Notes under the pieces: model-generated
Told to the model about the DNA's origin: nothing
The model's database searches: none
What the model saw: the letters and a program-made list of their open reading frames with translations, nothing else
Source: Desulfobacterales bacterium
GTDB taxonomy: Bacteria; Desulfobacterota; Desulfobacteria; Desulfobacterales; 4be13
DNA length: 8,537 nucleotides
Assembly (NCBI GenBank): GCA_029940115.1
Contig: JAOZRQ010000161.1
Coordinates: 1-8,537, forward strand
Direction: 5' to 3'
Shown here: piece after piece, positions 1 through 6,789 of the stretch
Layout: each line of letters opens with the position of its first letter
Numbering within the stretch: position 1 is the first letter of the stretch
Position numbers and translations under genes: made by a program

Positions 1-258
1 GTCGAGCAGAAGGCCATCTCAAAGGCCAACGACGAGATCGCCCAGCTCAGAGAGAGCACCATCGCATTGCGGGATGAGATGGAAGGGATGAAATTCGAAA
101 AAGCCTCAAGTCAGAAAAAACTATCCAAAATCAGCAATGAGAACCTCCGACTCAAAGCGACGCTCACCGATTTGCAGAATAAAATGAAAAACATGGAATT
201 CGAGACAACAGAGATCAGACCCAAGGGGCTAGCTAGAGCTCGGCCAAGACAACGGTAA
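1..258 (+). CDS. C-terminal end of a coiled-coil protein (partial)
   Basis: The reading frame is open from the first base of the window and ends at a TAA at 256-258, giving the last 85 residues of a longer protein. The sequence is rich in Glu, Lys, Gln, Asn and Ser with regularly spaced Leu, Ile and Met (for example AQLREST, LSKISNENLRLKATL, LTDLQNKM), the pattern of a long coiled coil. It ends in a short basic tail (LARARPRQR) that looks unlike the coiled coil. There is no membrane segment and no catalytic motif. The tail may be read-through into repeat-derived DNA, since the element at 297-403 starts 38 bp downstream. A TTG at 67 could in principle start a shorter protein, but the open frame continues to the window edge, so a truncated longer gene is preferred. 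The family cannot be recognised: coiled coils match many unrelated proteins. Confidence 0.7.
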   Translation, partial: VEQKAISKANDEIAQLRESTIALRDEMEGMKFEKASSQKKLSKISNENLRLKATLTDLQNKMKNMEFETTEIRPKGLARARPRQR

Positions 259-296
259 AATTGCTGAATATCCCAAGCATCTTTAGTTAAGTAATC

Positions 297-403
297 GTGA
301 CCAAACAACATCCCCAGCATGCTCGGTTCGGATTGGCAAATCCGAACCGCCTGCCGGATTTGTCAATCCGGCAGGAGCGGGAATGGGGAACTTGTTCGGT
401 CAC
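297..403. repeat. Element A: MITE/REP-like repeat with two abutting hairpins
   Basis: This 107-bp non-coding element is bounded by imperfect inverted ends: gtgaccaaacaacatcc on the left, and a right end whose reverse complement is gtgaccgaacaagttcc (14 of 17 match). Inside are two perfect 11-bp stems placed back to back. The first pairs cggttcggatt (324-334) with 339-349 across a 4-base loop. The second pairs cctgccggatt (350-360) with 365-375, also with a 4-base loop. The core and both ends recur at 8220-8383, and in a cut copy from 8396, which shows that it is a dispersed family. It has no coding capacity, so any movement would need an enzyme encoded elsewhere. It resembles a REP pair or a small MITE; which of these it is cannot be decided from one window. 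Confidence 0.75.
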
Positions 404-448
404 AGTTCCTAAGTACTTGGCCATATGTTTTCAGGTGTTTGCATATGA

Positions 449-582
449 CAATAGTTCGGACAGTTTTTGAAAATTAAAGGATCAGAAAATGTGACCTGTT
501 GAAATCAGAGGATTCAATTTTTTAAGCCGAACTCAGCAAATCCTTTGAAATCAACGGGTTACAAAAACTGTCCGAACCATTG
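449..582. mobile_element. Element C: 134-bp MITE nested in element B
   Basis: Both ends carry a 21-bp inverted repeat with one mismatch: caatRgttcggacagttttt plus one further G, at 449-469 and, inverted, at 562-582. The left flank is atatga (443-448) and the right flank is acatga (583-588), a plausible slightly diverged target-site duplication of 4 to 6 bp. The homologous element at 880-1101 reads straight through the same point (gcatatga followed by ggga at 911-922) without the insert, so it represents the empty site. The interior is AT-rich, holds the short direct repeat tgaaatca and an aaaggat/atccttt inverted pair, and has no reading frame. This is a non-autonomous element; the transposase family cannot be assigned from the ends alone. 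Confidence 0.8.
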
Positions 583-715
583 ACATGAGGAACAACTTTC
601 CCATTGTGAGCCGCAGATGAACGCAGACAGCGGGCTCATCCGCGTTCATCCGTGTCCATCCGCGGTTTGTGAGAGTTGTCTTCCCAAGAAAAATCCCGGA
701 AAACCCCCGATAAAA

Positions 716-767
716 GATGTCGGGGGCATGCTTTTGGCCGAGATGTCGGGGGCATGCTTTTGGCCGG
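716..767. repeat. Tandem 26-bp duplication inside element B copy 1
   Basis: Two adjacent 26-bp units at 716-741 and 742-767 are identical except for the last base. Each begins gatgtcgggggcatgc and ends ttttggccg plus A or G. Element B copy 2 (880-1101) has a single unit at 1069-1094, so the duplication is specific to copy 1. It repeats the 3' half of the cccccga/tcggggg hairpin, so the single upstream arm at 704-710 could pair with either of two downstream arms. Confidence 0.85.
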
Positions 768-796
768 GTACTTAACTGTGACTAAATAATTTGGTG

Positions 797-879
797 GTCC
801 TGCAGAGGTAGTGATGAATCCCGTTCAGTCCCCCGAATGTCAGGACACTGAATCCCATTCATCACTACTTGTGCAGGAC
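797..879. repeat. Element D: 83-bp inverted-repeat element
   Basis: Nearly the whole element is one imperfect palindrome. The first 33 bases (797-829) match the reverse complement of the last 33 (847-879) at 27 positions, including the perfect end block gtcctgca and the inner block tagtgatgaat. The spacer is only about 17 bases. The left flank (taaataatttgg) and right flank (taagtaacttgg) are similar at 10 of 12 bases, which could be a degraded target duplication or simply the edge of element B. There is no coding capacity. It is most likely a small MITE or a mobile hairpin unit. Confidence 0.65.
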
Positions 880-1101
880 TAAGTAACTTGGCCATATGTT
901 TTCAGGTGTCTGCATATGAGGGACAACTTTTTCATTGTGAGCCGCGGATGAACGCGGATGAAGGCGGAGGGCCTGTCTGCCGCGGGCTCATCCGCGTCCA
1001 TCCGCGTCCATCCGCGGTTTGTGGAAGCTGTCTTCCCAAGAAAAAATCCCGAAAAACCCCCGATAAAAGATGTCGGGGGCATGCTTTTGGCCGGGTACTT
1101 A
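880..1101. repeat. Element B, copy 2 (uninterrupted)
   Basis: This is a 222-bp copy of the element at 410-774, with ends taagtaacttggcc and ggccgggtactta. It carries a large hairpin: the arm at 942-961 (ccgcggatg, aacgcggatg, then A) pairs with 998-1017 at 18 of 20 positions, the two mismatches being G-U pairs in RNA. It also has a second stem of cccccga (1057-1063) and tcggggg (1073-1079). The short unit tccgcgtcca is repeated in tandem at 991-1010. Related gcggatgaacgcggatg hairpins are, as I recall, widespread in environmental bacterial genomes. Reading frames crossing this element on both strands are by-products of its palindromes. Confidence 0.75.
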
Positions 1102-1117
1102 CCAATAATTTGAGTGT

Positions 1118-1241
1118 CTGTGTACAGGACAAAAAGTCGCGAAGGGCGGGAAACCCGGCTTTTTCCCAAACAGGCAGAATCCCCAACTGCCGGAAAAAGC
1201 CGGGTTTCCCTCCTCAATCATTTTCTTTGTCCTGTACACAG
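1118..1241. repeat. Element E: 124-bp element with 16-bp ends and a 19-bp inner hairpin
   Basis: The ends are a perfect 16-bp inverted repeat, ctgtgtacaggacaaa at 1118-1133 and its complement at 1226-1241. Inside is a second perfect inverted repeat of 19 bp, gggaaacccggctttttcc at 1148-1166 and its complement at 1192-1210, whose loop holds a further ggcag/ctgcc pair. It lies about 125 bp upstream of the preferred cyclase start, so if transcribed it would form a strong stem-loop in the leader or end upstream transcription. It shares no sequence with elements A to D and has no coding capacity. Confidence 0.7.
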
Positions 1242-1353
1242 TTTGTAACCAAAATTGTGGCAATCAGAAAAATGGTAACGATATGCAACTTTCCAATTCA
1301 ATTGCAAACTTGGGACAAAACAGCTTACCATGTGAGAATAAAGTTAAGATGAT

Positions 1354-1357
1354 GGAG
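1354..1357 (+). promoter_or_regulatory. Probable ribosome binding site of the cyclase gene
   Basis: GGAG lies 9 bases before the ATG at 1367. The other in-frame ATGs at 1283, 1349 and 1352 have no comparable purine-rich motif at a usual distance, so this site favours 1367 as the start. Confidence 0.5.
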
Positions 1358-1366
1358 AAAATTCAT

Positions 1367-3991
1367 ATGGATGGCCAAGAAAGAGAACTGCGTAAAATTG
1401 CGGAAATAATTCGGGAGAGATCATACAGTCGGAAACCAGACAGCCCGCCCCCTGAAGCCGAAATCAGAGGGGAGCGTCCCCTCTCTGAGGAGAGGCTGGT
1501 CTTCGATGAATCAGAGAGTCAGAAACCGGACACTTTGCCCCCTGAAGCCGAAATCAGAGGGGAGCGTCCCCTCTCTGAGGAGAGGCTGGTCCACCATATA
1601 GAGGGAAATGATCAGGATTCACCATCCGAACAACCGGAAATGAAGCAGGAGTCGAAGCGGTATGATGAGAAAAACGAACTGAGCCGCGCGCGGATGTTGC
1701 TTGAAATCTCCAAAAAGATGGCCCTATGCGAGACGCTGGATCAAATACTTCAGACGCTTGTTGACATCCTGATCACGGGGGTGGAAGCAGATCGCGGCAC
1801 CATTTTCTTGAAAGATGCCGAGTCCCACGAATTGTACTCCCGGGTGGTCCGGGGAAATTATCAGCACGAAATCAGAATTCTGGCTGACAAAGGGGTTGCC
1901 GGCAATGTGTTCACGACGGGAAAAATTGCGAATGTCCCAGACGCTTACAATGACGATCGTTTTGATCGCAGCATTGACGAAAAGACTGGCTTCAGAACCA
2001 GAAGCATTCTTTGCGTTCCGATCCGGACAGTCAGAGATGAGGTCATCGGCGCGGCTCAACTTCTCAACAAAGAGGGTGGCCCCTTTTCCAAAAAGGACGA
2101 GCGATTTGTTGACGATGCGACCACCCAGGCAGCGGTTGCCCTGCAAACGACCCAGGTGGTGGAGCGAATCGACAAGGCCCGCAAAAAGGAGAAGGAACTT
2201 CTGGATGTCGTCGCGGATATCACCTCCGAGATTGATCTCGGGAAAATTTTGCAGAAAGTCATGTCCCAAGCAACGAAGATGATTGACTCGGATCGTTCCA
2301 CACTCTTTCTGAATGACGAAAAAAAGGAGGAACTCTTCTCGATGATCGGCGCGGGATTGGGGGCCATAGAAATCCGCCTCCCCAACAGCGCGGGCATTGC
2401 CGGCACCGTGTTCACCTCCGGAATGACGGTGAATATTCCCTACGCGTATTCGGACCTCAGATTCAACCCCGGCTTTGACAAAAAAACCGGGTACTTCACC
2501 CGCTCAATGCTCTGTGTTCCGGTGAACAACAAGGAGGGGAAGACCATCGGTGTCATCCAGTTGCTGAACAAGCGCAGGGGGGTGTTCACCGATGAGGATG
2601 AGGAGAGCCTGAAGACCTTCACCGCGCAGGTTTCCATCGCGCTGGAGAACGCCAAGCTTTTCGATGATGTCCAAAAGATCAAGGATCGTAATGAAGGCAT
2701 GTTGCAAAGTATGTCGAGCGGTGTGATCACCTTGAACGAGGAGAGGAAGATCGAAACCTGCAACAAGGCCGGCATGGAAATTCTGAAACTGGATTCCGAA
2801 GAGAGTATCATCGGACGTCAGGCCGAAGATTTCTTCGGCGGTCCAAACGCTTGGATAGTGGAGAGACTCAAGCGGGTCGGGGAGGATCCGGCAGGAGAGC
2901 CCGACGTCATCGTGGACGCGGAATTGGAGGTTGAAATCAAGGATGCGGACGAAAATCCTGCGCCCAAAACGGAAAAAATATCGGCAAATGTCACGGTGCT
3001 TCCCCTGTTCACGCTTGAGAAGAAAAGAGCGATCGTGGAAGGTGAGGAGCAGATCATAGAGGAAAAGAAGAAGATGGGCTCGATGCTGATGATTGAGGAC
3101 ATCAGCAACGAGAAGCGGATGAAGTCAACCATGTCCCGGTATATGGATCCGGATGTGGCAGAGGAACTCCTGAAGGGGGGGGAGGATGTCCTTGGCGGCA
3201 GAAGCACGGTGGCCACGGTACTCTTCTCCGACATCCGCAGTTTCACCACCATCACTGAGGAACTGGGTGCCCAAGGCACGGTCTCATTCCTGAACGAATA
3301 CTTCACGATCATGGTGGAGTGCATCCAGAACGAGGGGGGGATGCTCGACAAGTTCATCGGAGACGCGATCATGGCGGCGTTCGGTGTTCCCATGCCTCGT
3401 GAGGATGATCCGGATCGGGGCATGCGAGCGGCCATCTCCATGCTCACCGAGATGTTCAAGTGGAACAAAGGCCGTGAGGCCATGGGAAAGAAGACCGTTG
3501 ACATGGGCGTGGGCCTGAACACAGACAACGTCGTCACGGGTAACATCGGCTCGCCCAAGCGGATGGACTACACCATGATCGGAGACGGCGTGAACCTCGC
3601 CTCCCGCCTTGAAAGTGCCTGCAAACAGTATTTTTCCCGGATACTGATCAGTGAGAACACTTACAATGCATTGCGCGGCTCCTATCGGATCCGTGAAATT
3701 GACAAGGTGGTGGTCAAGGGAAAGACATCAGGGGTCGCCATCCATGAGGTTCTCGATTATCACACGGAAGAGACCTTTCCCCACATGAGAGAGGTGCTCG
3801 GTCTCTTCAAAGACGGCCTGAATGACTATCGTGCCATGAAGTGGGACAGCGCGTCCCAGGCATTCCAAGAGGCCCTCAGTCTCAACCCGGAAGACAAGCT
3901 TTCCAATATGTACATTGAACGATGCGGCTACATGAAAGAACATCCGCCTGGAGAGGAATGGGACGGTGTATGGGTGATGAAGTCAAAGTAA
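1367..3991 (+). CDS. Class III adenylate cyclase, GAF-GAF-PAS-CHD-TPR (CyaB1-like)
   Basis: Predicted cytoplasmic enzyme making cAMP from ATP; no membrane segment. Residues count from the ATG at 1367 (874 aa); the frame is open from 1283 (902 aa), but only 1367 has a good ribosome site. Order: short helical start, duplicated 30-residue unit (21-80), GAF1 (about 108-262), GAF2 (about 270-430), PAS-like domain (about 444-590), cyclase homology domain (about 615-790), TPR-like tail ending WDGVW. Both GAFs have a full NKFDE signature (NKEGGPFSKKDE at 234-245, NKRRGVFTDEDE at 401-412), known from cyclic-nucleotide-binding GAFs of phosphodiesterases and CyaB1. Catalytic residues are intact: metal Asp622 (FSDIRSF) and Asp666, Lys662 (DKFIGD) and Thr736 for adenine choice, Asn743 and Arg747 (NLASR). 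Lys/Thr indicates ATP, not GTP. Layout and length resemble Anabaena CyaB1 (about 860 aa), so activation by its own product is likely but inferred. Not clearly in an operon: a hairpin follows the stop. Confidence 0.96.
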   Translation: MDGQERELRKIAEIIRERSYSRKPDSPPPEAEIRGERPLSEERLVFDESESQKPDTLPPEAEIRGERPLSEERLVHHIEGNDQDSPSEQPEMKQESKRYDEKNELSRARMLLEISKKMALCETLDQILQTLVDILITGVEADRGTIFLKDAESHELYSRVVRGNYQHEIRILADKGVAGNVFTTGKIANVPDAYNDDRFDRSIDEKTGFRTRSILCVPIRTVRDEVIGAAQLLNKEGGPFSKKDERFVDDATTQAAVALQTTQVVERIDKARKKEKELLDVVADITSEIDLGKILQKVMSQATKMIDSDRSTLFLNDEKKEELFSMIGAGLGAIEIRLPNSAGIAGTVFTSGMTVNIPYAYSDLRFNPGFDKKTGYFTRSMLCVPVNNKEGKTIGVIQLLNKRRGVFTDEDEESLKTFTAQVSIALENAKLFDDVQKIKDRNEGMLQSMSSGVITLNEERKIETCNKAGMEILKLDSEESIIGRQAEDFFGGPNAWIVERLKRVGEDPAGEPDVIVDAELEVEIKDADENPAPKTEKISANVTVLPLFTLEKKRAIVEGEEQIIEEKKKMGSMLMIEDISNEKRMKSTMSRYMDPDVAEELLKGGEDVLGGRSTVATVLFSDIRSFTTITEELGAQGTVSFLNEYFTIMVECIQNEGGMLDKFIGDAIMAAFGVPMPREDDPDRGMRAAISMLTEMFKWNKGREAMGKKTVDMGVGLNTDNVVTGNIGSPKRMDYTMIGDGVNLASRLESACKQYFSRILISENTYNALRGSYRIREIDKVVVKGKTSGVAIHEVLDYHTEETFPHMREVLGLFKDGLNDYRAMKWDSASQAFQEALSLNPEDKLSNMYIERCGYMKEHPPGEEWDGVWVMKSK
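1427..1606 (+). repeat. In-frame 90-bp tandem duplication containing a palindrome, inside the cyclase gene
   Basis: Two 90-bp units (1427-1516 and 1517-1606) each encode 30 residues of the N-terminal extension. Within them a 55-bp block is identical (1447-1501 and 1537-1591), while the rest has diverged. Each block holds a tight palindrome, agagggga then gcg then tcccctct (1466-1484 and 1556-1574), followed by ctctc/gagag. The encoded peptide (PPEAEIRGERPLSEERLV) is charged, Pro-rich and probably unstructured. The palindromic DNA looks like an intergenic repeat that entered a coding frame, in the manner of Rickettsia palindromic elements; this origin is inference. Confidence 0.85.
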
Positions 3992-4010
3992 GCCTCACCG
4001 CCGCTCGGCT

Positions 4011-4066
4011 CGGACCTGTCCCTGACGTTTTTCTCCGATACTTGTCCTCGTCAGGGACAGGTTCCG
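4011..4066. repeat. Long inverted repeat between cyclase and adhesin genes
   Basis: cctgtccctgacg (4015-4027) pairs perfectly with 4049-4061. The stem extends outward by cgga/ttccg with one bulged base. The loop is 21 bases and begins with five T. It lies 20 bp after the cyclase stop and 36 bp before the next start. It could reduce read-through or protect an mRNA end, but no T-run follows the right arm, so a classic intrinsic terminator on the + strand is not supported. It may also be another dispersed hairpin unit. Confidence 0.6.
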
Positions 4067-4090
4067 ACAGGAGCGTGGGAGGATAAAGCA

Positions 4091-4096
4091 AGGAGG
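4091..4096 (+). promoter_or_regulatory. Strong ribosome binding site of the secreted protein gene
   Basis: AGGAGG sits 5 bases before the ATG at 4102, a full consensus Shine-Dalgarno sequence that fixes this start and suggests efficient translation. Confidence 0.85.
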
Positions 4097-4101
4097 AAAA
4101 C

Positions 4102-6552
4102 ATGAAAAAGAGAATCTCGGCAAGTGTGATCATTATTCTGGCTCTGTCATGCGGGATAGGCATTGTCAGCCCATTGGAGGCTGCGGTGATCTTCACAGAT
4201 GTTGCCAGCGTGGGCGATGAGAACGGCAACGGATGGGACAACGCGATAGACTTGCAGGGTGCCATCACCCGAGCCCAGGATGGGGATGAGATATGGGTGA
4301 GGAAGGGCACATACAAACCGGATGCGAGCGACCGTTCCGTCTCCTTTGTGCTGAAGAACGGCGTGAAAATCCTGGGCGGCTTTTCCGGCACGGAGACCTC
4401 GGAGGAGCAGGGCAAGAGAGACCCGGAGGTGAACATCACCATCCTCAGCGGCGACATCGGGACAGCGGATGACAGCAGCGACAACAGCACCCATGTGGTT
4501 TCTGCCAGCAGTGTGGACAACACGGCGGTCTTGGACGGCTTCACCATCACAGGGGGGAATGCAGGCAGTTCCAGTGGGGGAGGGATGTACAGCGGGGCCA
4601 GCAGTCCGACAGTGAAAGACTGTGTGTTCACCGAGAACGCCGCCACCGAGGGCGCGGGGATGTACAATTTCTCAGGCAATCCCACCATTACAGGCTGCAC
4701 ATTCAGCAAAAACACGGCCAGCAAAAACGGCGGGGGGATGTACAACCACTCAAGCAAGCCGAGACTGGTCAACTGTACGTTCAGTGAGAACACTGCCGCA
4801 TGGATGGCCGGGGGGATCTACAATTACAAGGTCACCGTGTCATCCGTCATTCCGACGATGGCCAACTGTGATTTCATCGGAAACACTGCTGGTGACAACG
4901 GCGGCGGGATATACAACAGTGATACCCTCCTGACGATGGCCAATTGCACGTTCACCGGAAACATCGCCAACAAGGCCGGTGGAATGTACAACCTGAATGA
5001 AAGCGATGTGAAAGTGGTCAACTGCATCTTCGTCGGCAACGCTGCCATCAAGTATGAGGGGGGCGGAATGTACAACTACGAGAGCGATCCCACCGTTGTC
5101 AACTGCACCTTCAGCGGAAACACCGCCACCTATCCCGATACCGGAAAAGCAGGTGGGATGATCAGCACCCATCAGAGCAGGCCCAAGATATACAACAGCA
5201 TTTTCTGGGGGAACACCGCGGACACCGAAGGCACCATTTACAATGATGAGGATTCTTCTCCCACAGTGGCCCACTGCATCGTTGAGGGGGGCCATACCGG
5301 CCCGGGCAACAAGGATGTTGAGCCACTCTTTGTGAGATCGCCCGACCCGGGAGATGGCGACTGGACCACAGTGGAGGACAACGATTACGGCGATGTGCGC
5401 CTGCAATGGAATTCCCCCGCCATTGACGCGGGTGACAACGACCAGATTCTCGAGGACACAGCCGATGCGGACGGCGACGATAATACCGCTGAGACGGTGG
5501 ACATTGATCTGGAGGGAAAGACACGCAGGATTGAGGCCCCCGCGACAAGCGACACCGGCACCGGCTCTGCTCCCCTTGTGGATATGGGCGCGTATGAATA
5601 CCACCCCCCTGATCCGCCCACCATCATCGCATTCACGCCAATTTCCGGGGACATCGGCGCATCTGTCACCATCAACGGGACCAATTTCATAGATGTCATC
5701 TCCGTTCAGTTTGGAGAAACAGACGCGGCCGAGTTCAGGACAGATTCGGATGCCCAAGTCACCGCCGACGTGGCTGAAGGGACCCCAACAGGCAAGATCA
5801 CGATGACAACACCCGGTGGAACGGCTGAGAGCGATGATCCCTTCACATACGTTCCTGCGCCTGTCATCACAGGTTTCGAACCGACTTCGGCGAGCATGGG
5901 GTCATCTGTCACCATCACCGGAGAACATTTCACCGGCACGACCAAGGTGCAGTTTGCCGGCACAGATGCGGAAAGCTTTGTGGTGAACTCGGAAACAGAG
6001 CTCATCGCTGATGTGGCGAGTGGCACGATTACCGGAAAAGTTACGGTAACCACAGCCGGCGGCACTGCTGAAAGTGACACGGAACTGACCATGACAGATG
6101 AGCCGCCGACAGTCGCCAATGAGATGGCGGATCAGGAGGTTCACAATGACGGAACTGGTGCAGAGATGGATCTGAGCGGTGTGTTCACTGACCCGGACAA
6201 CCTAGATGAGGCGATTCAATTCGTGGCGGAATCCGACAATTCAGAGATCACGCCTACCGTTGAGGGAAAGATCCTGACACTTGCCTATAGTAAATGCGAT
6301 GTGACTGCAATCCTGACGATCACCGCCACATCAAATGAGAAGACGGTGACCGACACGTTCACAGTGACCGTCTCCCCCATGGCCGGCGATCTGAATTGTG
6401 ACGGCAAGGTTGATCTGACAGACGCGATCCTTCTCTTAAAGATTCTCGCGGGAATCGAAATCGCTGACGCTGACATTTACAATGCCGATGCACATGGTGA
6501 TGAACAGCTCGGAACAGGAGATCTGATTTACATTCTGGGAGAGATAGAATAG
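4102..6552 (+). CDS. Secreted Pmp-like beta-helix protein with choice-of-anchor Q, two TIG domains and a dockerin
   Basis: Predicted exported surface or extracellular protein of 816 aa. Residues 1-28 form a Sec signal peptide (basic start, hydrophobic core, LEA/A cleavage). Residues about 159-397 hold some nine units of 24-31 residues with GGGMYN and CTFSGNTA-like motifs, resembling the GGA[ILV]/FxxN repeats of Chlamydia Pmp proteins and expected to form a right-handed beta-helix. A choice-of-anchor Q-like segment follows (SIFWGN, DVEPLF, SPAIDAG, VDMGAYEY). Then come two similar IPT/TIG domains (about 505-584 and 585-668), an Ig/cadherin-like stretch (about 669-760), and a dockerin-like end (762-816). 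The first dockerin calcium loop is intact (DLNCDGKVDLTD); the second (DAHGDEQLGTGD) is degenerate. No autotransporter barrel, sortase motif or PEP-CTERM is seen, so attachment could be through the dockerin to an unknown cohesin. A role in adhesion or matrix formation is inferred from domains. Start fixed by AGGAGG. Confidence 0.95.
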   Translation: MKKRISASVIIILALSCGIGIVSPLEAAVIFTDVASVGDENGNGWDNAIDLQGAITRAQDGDEIWVRKGTYKPDASDRSVSFVLKNGVKILGGFSGTETSEEQGKRDPEVNITILSGDIGTADDSSDNSTHVVSASSVDNTAVLDGFTITGGNAGSSSGGGMYSGASSPTVKDCVFTENAATEGAGMYNFSGNPTITGCTFSKNTASKNGGGMYNHSSKPRLVNCTFSENTAAWMAGGIYNYKVTVSSVIPTMANCDFIGNTAGDNGGGIYNSDTLLTMANCTFTGNIANKAGGMYNLNESDVKVVNCIFVGNAAIKYEGGGMYNYESDPTVVNCTFSGNTATYPDTGKAGGMISTHQSRPKIYNSIFWGNTADTEGTIYNDEDSSPTVAHCIVEGGHTGPGNKDVEPLFVRSPDPGDGDWTTVEDNDYGDVRLQWNSPAIDAGDNDQILEDTADADGDDNTAETVDIDLEGKTRRIEAPATSDTGTGSAPLVDMGAYEYHPPDPPTIIAFTPISGDIGASVTINGTNFIDVISVQFGETDAAEFRTDSDAQVTADVAEGTPTGKITMTTPGGTAESDDPFTYVPAPVITGFEPTSASMGSSVTITGEHFTGTTKVQFAGTDAESFVVNSETELIADVASGTITGKVTVTTAGGTAESDTELTMTDEPPTVANEMADQEVHNDGTGAEMDLSGVFTDPDNLDEAIQFVAESDNSEITPTVEGKILTLAYSKCDVTAILTITATSNEKTVTDTFTVTVSPMAGDLNCDGKVDLTDAILLLKILAGIEIADADIYNADAHGDEQLGTGDLIYILGEIE

Positions 6553-6789
6553 ACTTCTCGTCTTTCCGTGCCGTTCCTGTGCCAAATTGAGGATGACTGG
6601 TCAAAAATGAAAAAACATATTGCATCTCCATAAAAAAGGGCGTATAAAAATGATTGGTATGGGCTTCTTGGCATCTTTCTGTCCGCGTGGTTCACACTTT
6701 GGCCATTAGATGGCCGTTCCGGGAACGGCAAGAAGGCACGGGCAGGATGCCGACTTCTTCTTATCATTTCAAATTGAGGAGAATGAAAG
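6553..6789 (+). other. 237-bp intergenic region with short palindromes
   Basis: No gene is supported here. Two overlapping palindromes lie at 6701-6715 (ggccat, tag, atggcc) and 6713-6729 (gccgttcc/ggaacggc around one G). They could compete as alternative stems or bind a regulator, but neither is followed by a T-run. An AT-rich stretch at 6601-6655 holds tataaa at 6643-6648, a conceivable -10 box without a good -35 partner. The 3' end carries the ribosome site of the next gene. Confidence 0.45.
6776..6781 (+). promoter_or_regulatory. Ribosome binding site of the first lipoprotein gene
   Basis: GAGGAG ends 8 bases before the ATG at 6790, supporting that start and the lipoprotein signal peptide it creates. 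Confidence 0.75.

Larger units (their letters stand above)
410..774. repeat. Element B, copy 1 (interrupted by element C)
   Basis: The left end reads taagtacttggcc and the right end reads ggccgggtactta, so the element is bounded by imperfect inverted repeats (TAAGTAC..GGCC). The outer flanks add a further inverted match (gtcacagtt at 399-407, aactgtgac at 774-782). The body matches 880-1101: the same ccatatgttttcaggtgt start, a gagccgc..gatgaacgc hairpin segment, a ccgcggtttgtg segment, and a stem of cccccga (704-710) with tcggggg (720-726). This copy differs from the other in carrying a 134-bp insertion at 449-582, a tandem 26-bp duplication at 716-767, and a shorter hairpin arm. It is non-coding. 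Confidence 0.75.

Noticed and set aside
111..320. A 69-residue minus-strand frame at the left edge
   Set aside because: It is antisense to the coiled-coil gene and starts inside element A. No domain or ribosome site supports it.
1302..1331. Candidate promoter, ttgcaa and taccat separated by 18 bases, before the cyclase gene
   Set aside because: Both boxes match at only four of six positions. It would suit the 1367 start, but it is too weak to list.
888..1352. A 154-residue + strand frame and overlapping minus-strand frames (879-1217, 932-1186)
   Set aside because: They run through elements B and E, have no ribosome site or recognisable domain, and their content (repeated Arg/Pro-rich strings) is explained by the palindromic repeats.
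3882..4793. A 303-residue minus-strand frame
   Set aside because: It is antisense to the end of the cyclase and the start of the secreted protein, both of which have strong domain support. Its repeated IPPP motifs are the complement of the GGGMYN repeats.
4840..5757. A 305-residue minus-strand frame
   Set aside because: It is antisense to the Pmp-like repeat and choice-of-anchor region, has no recognisable domain, and is a by-product of the repetitive coding strand.
6620..6648. Candidate promoter, ttgcat and tataaa separated by 17 bases, before the first lipoprotein gene
   Set aside because: The -10 box is good, but the -35 matches the consensus at only three of six positions and the area is generally AT-rich, so it is not supported as a feature.
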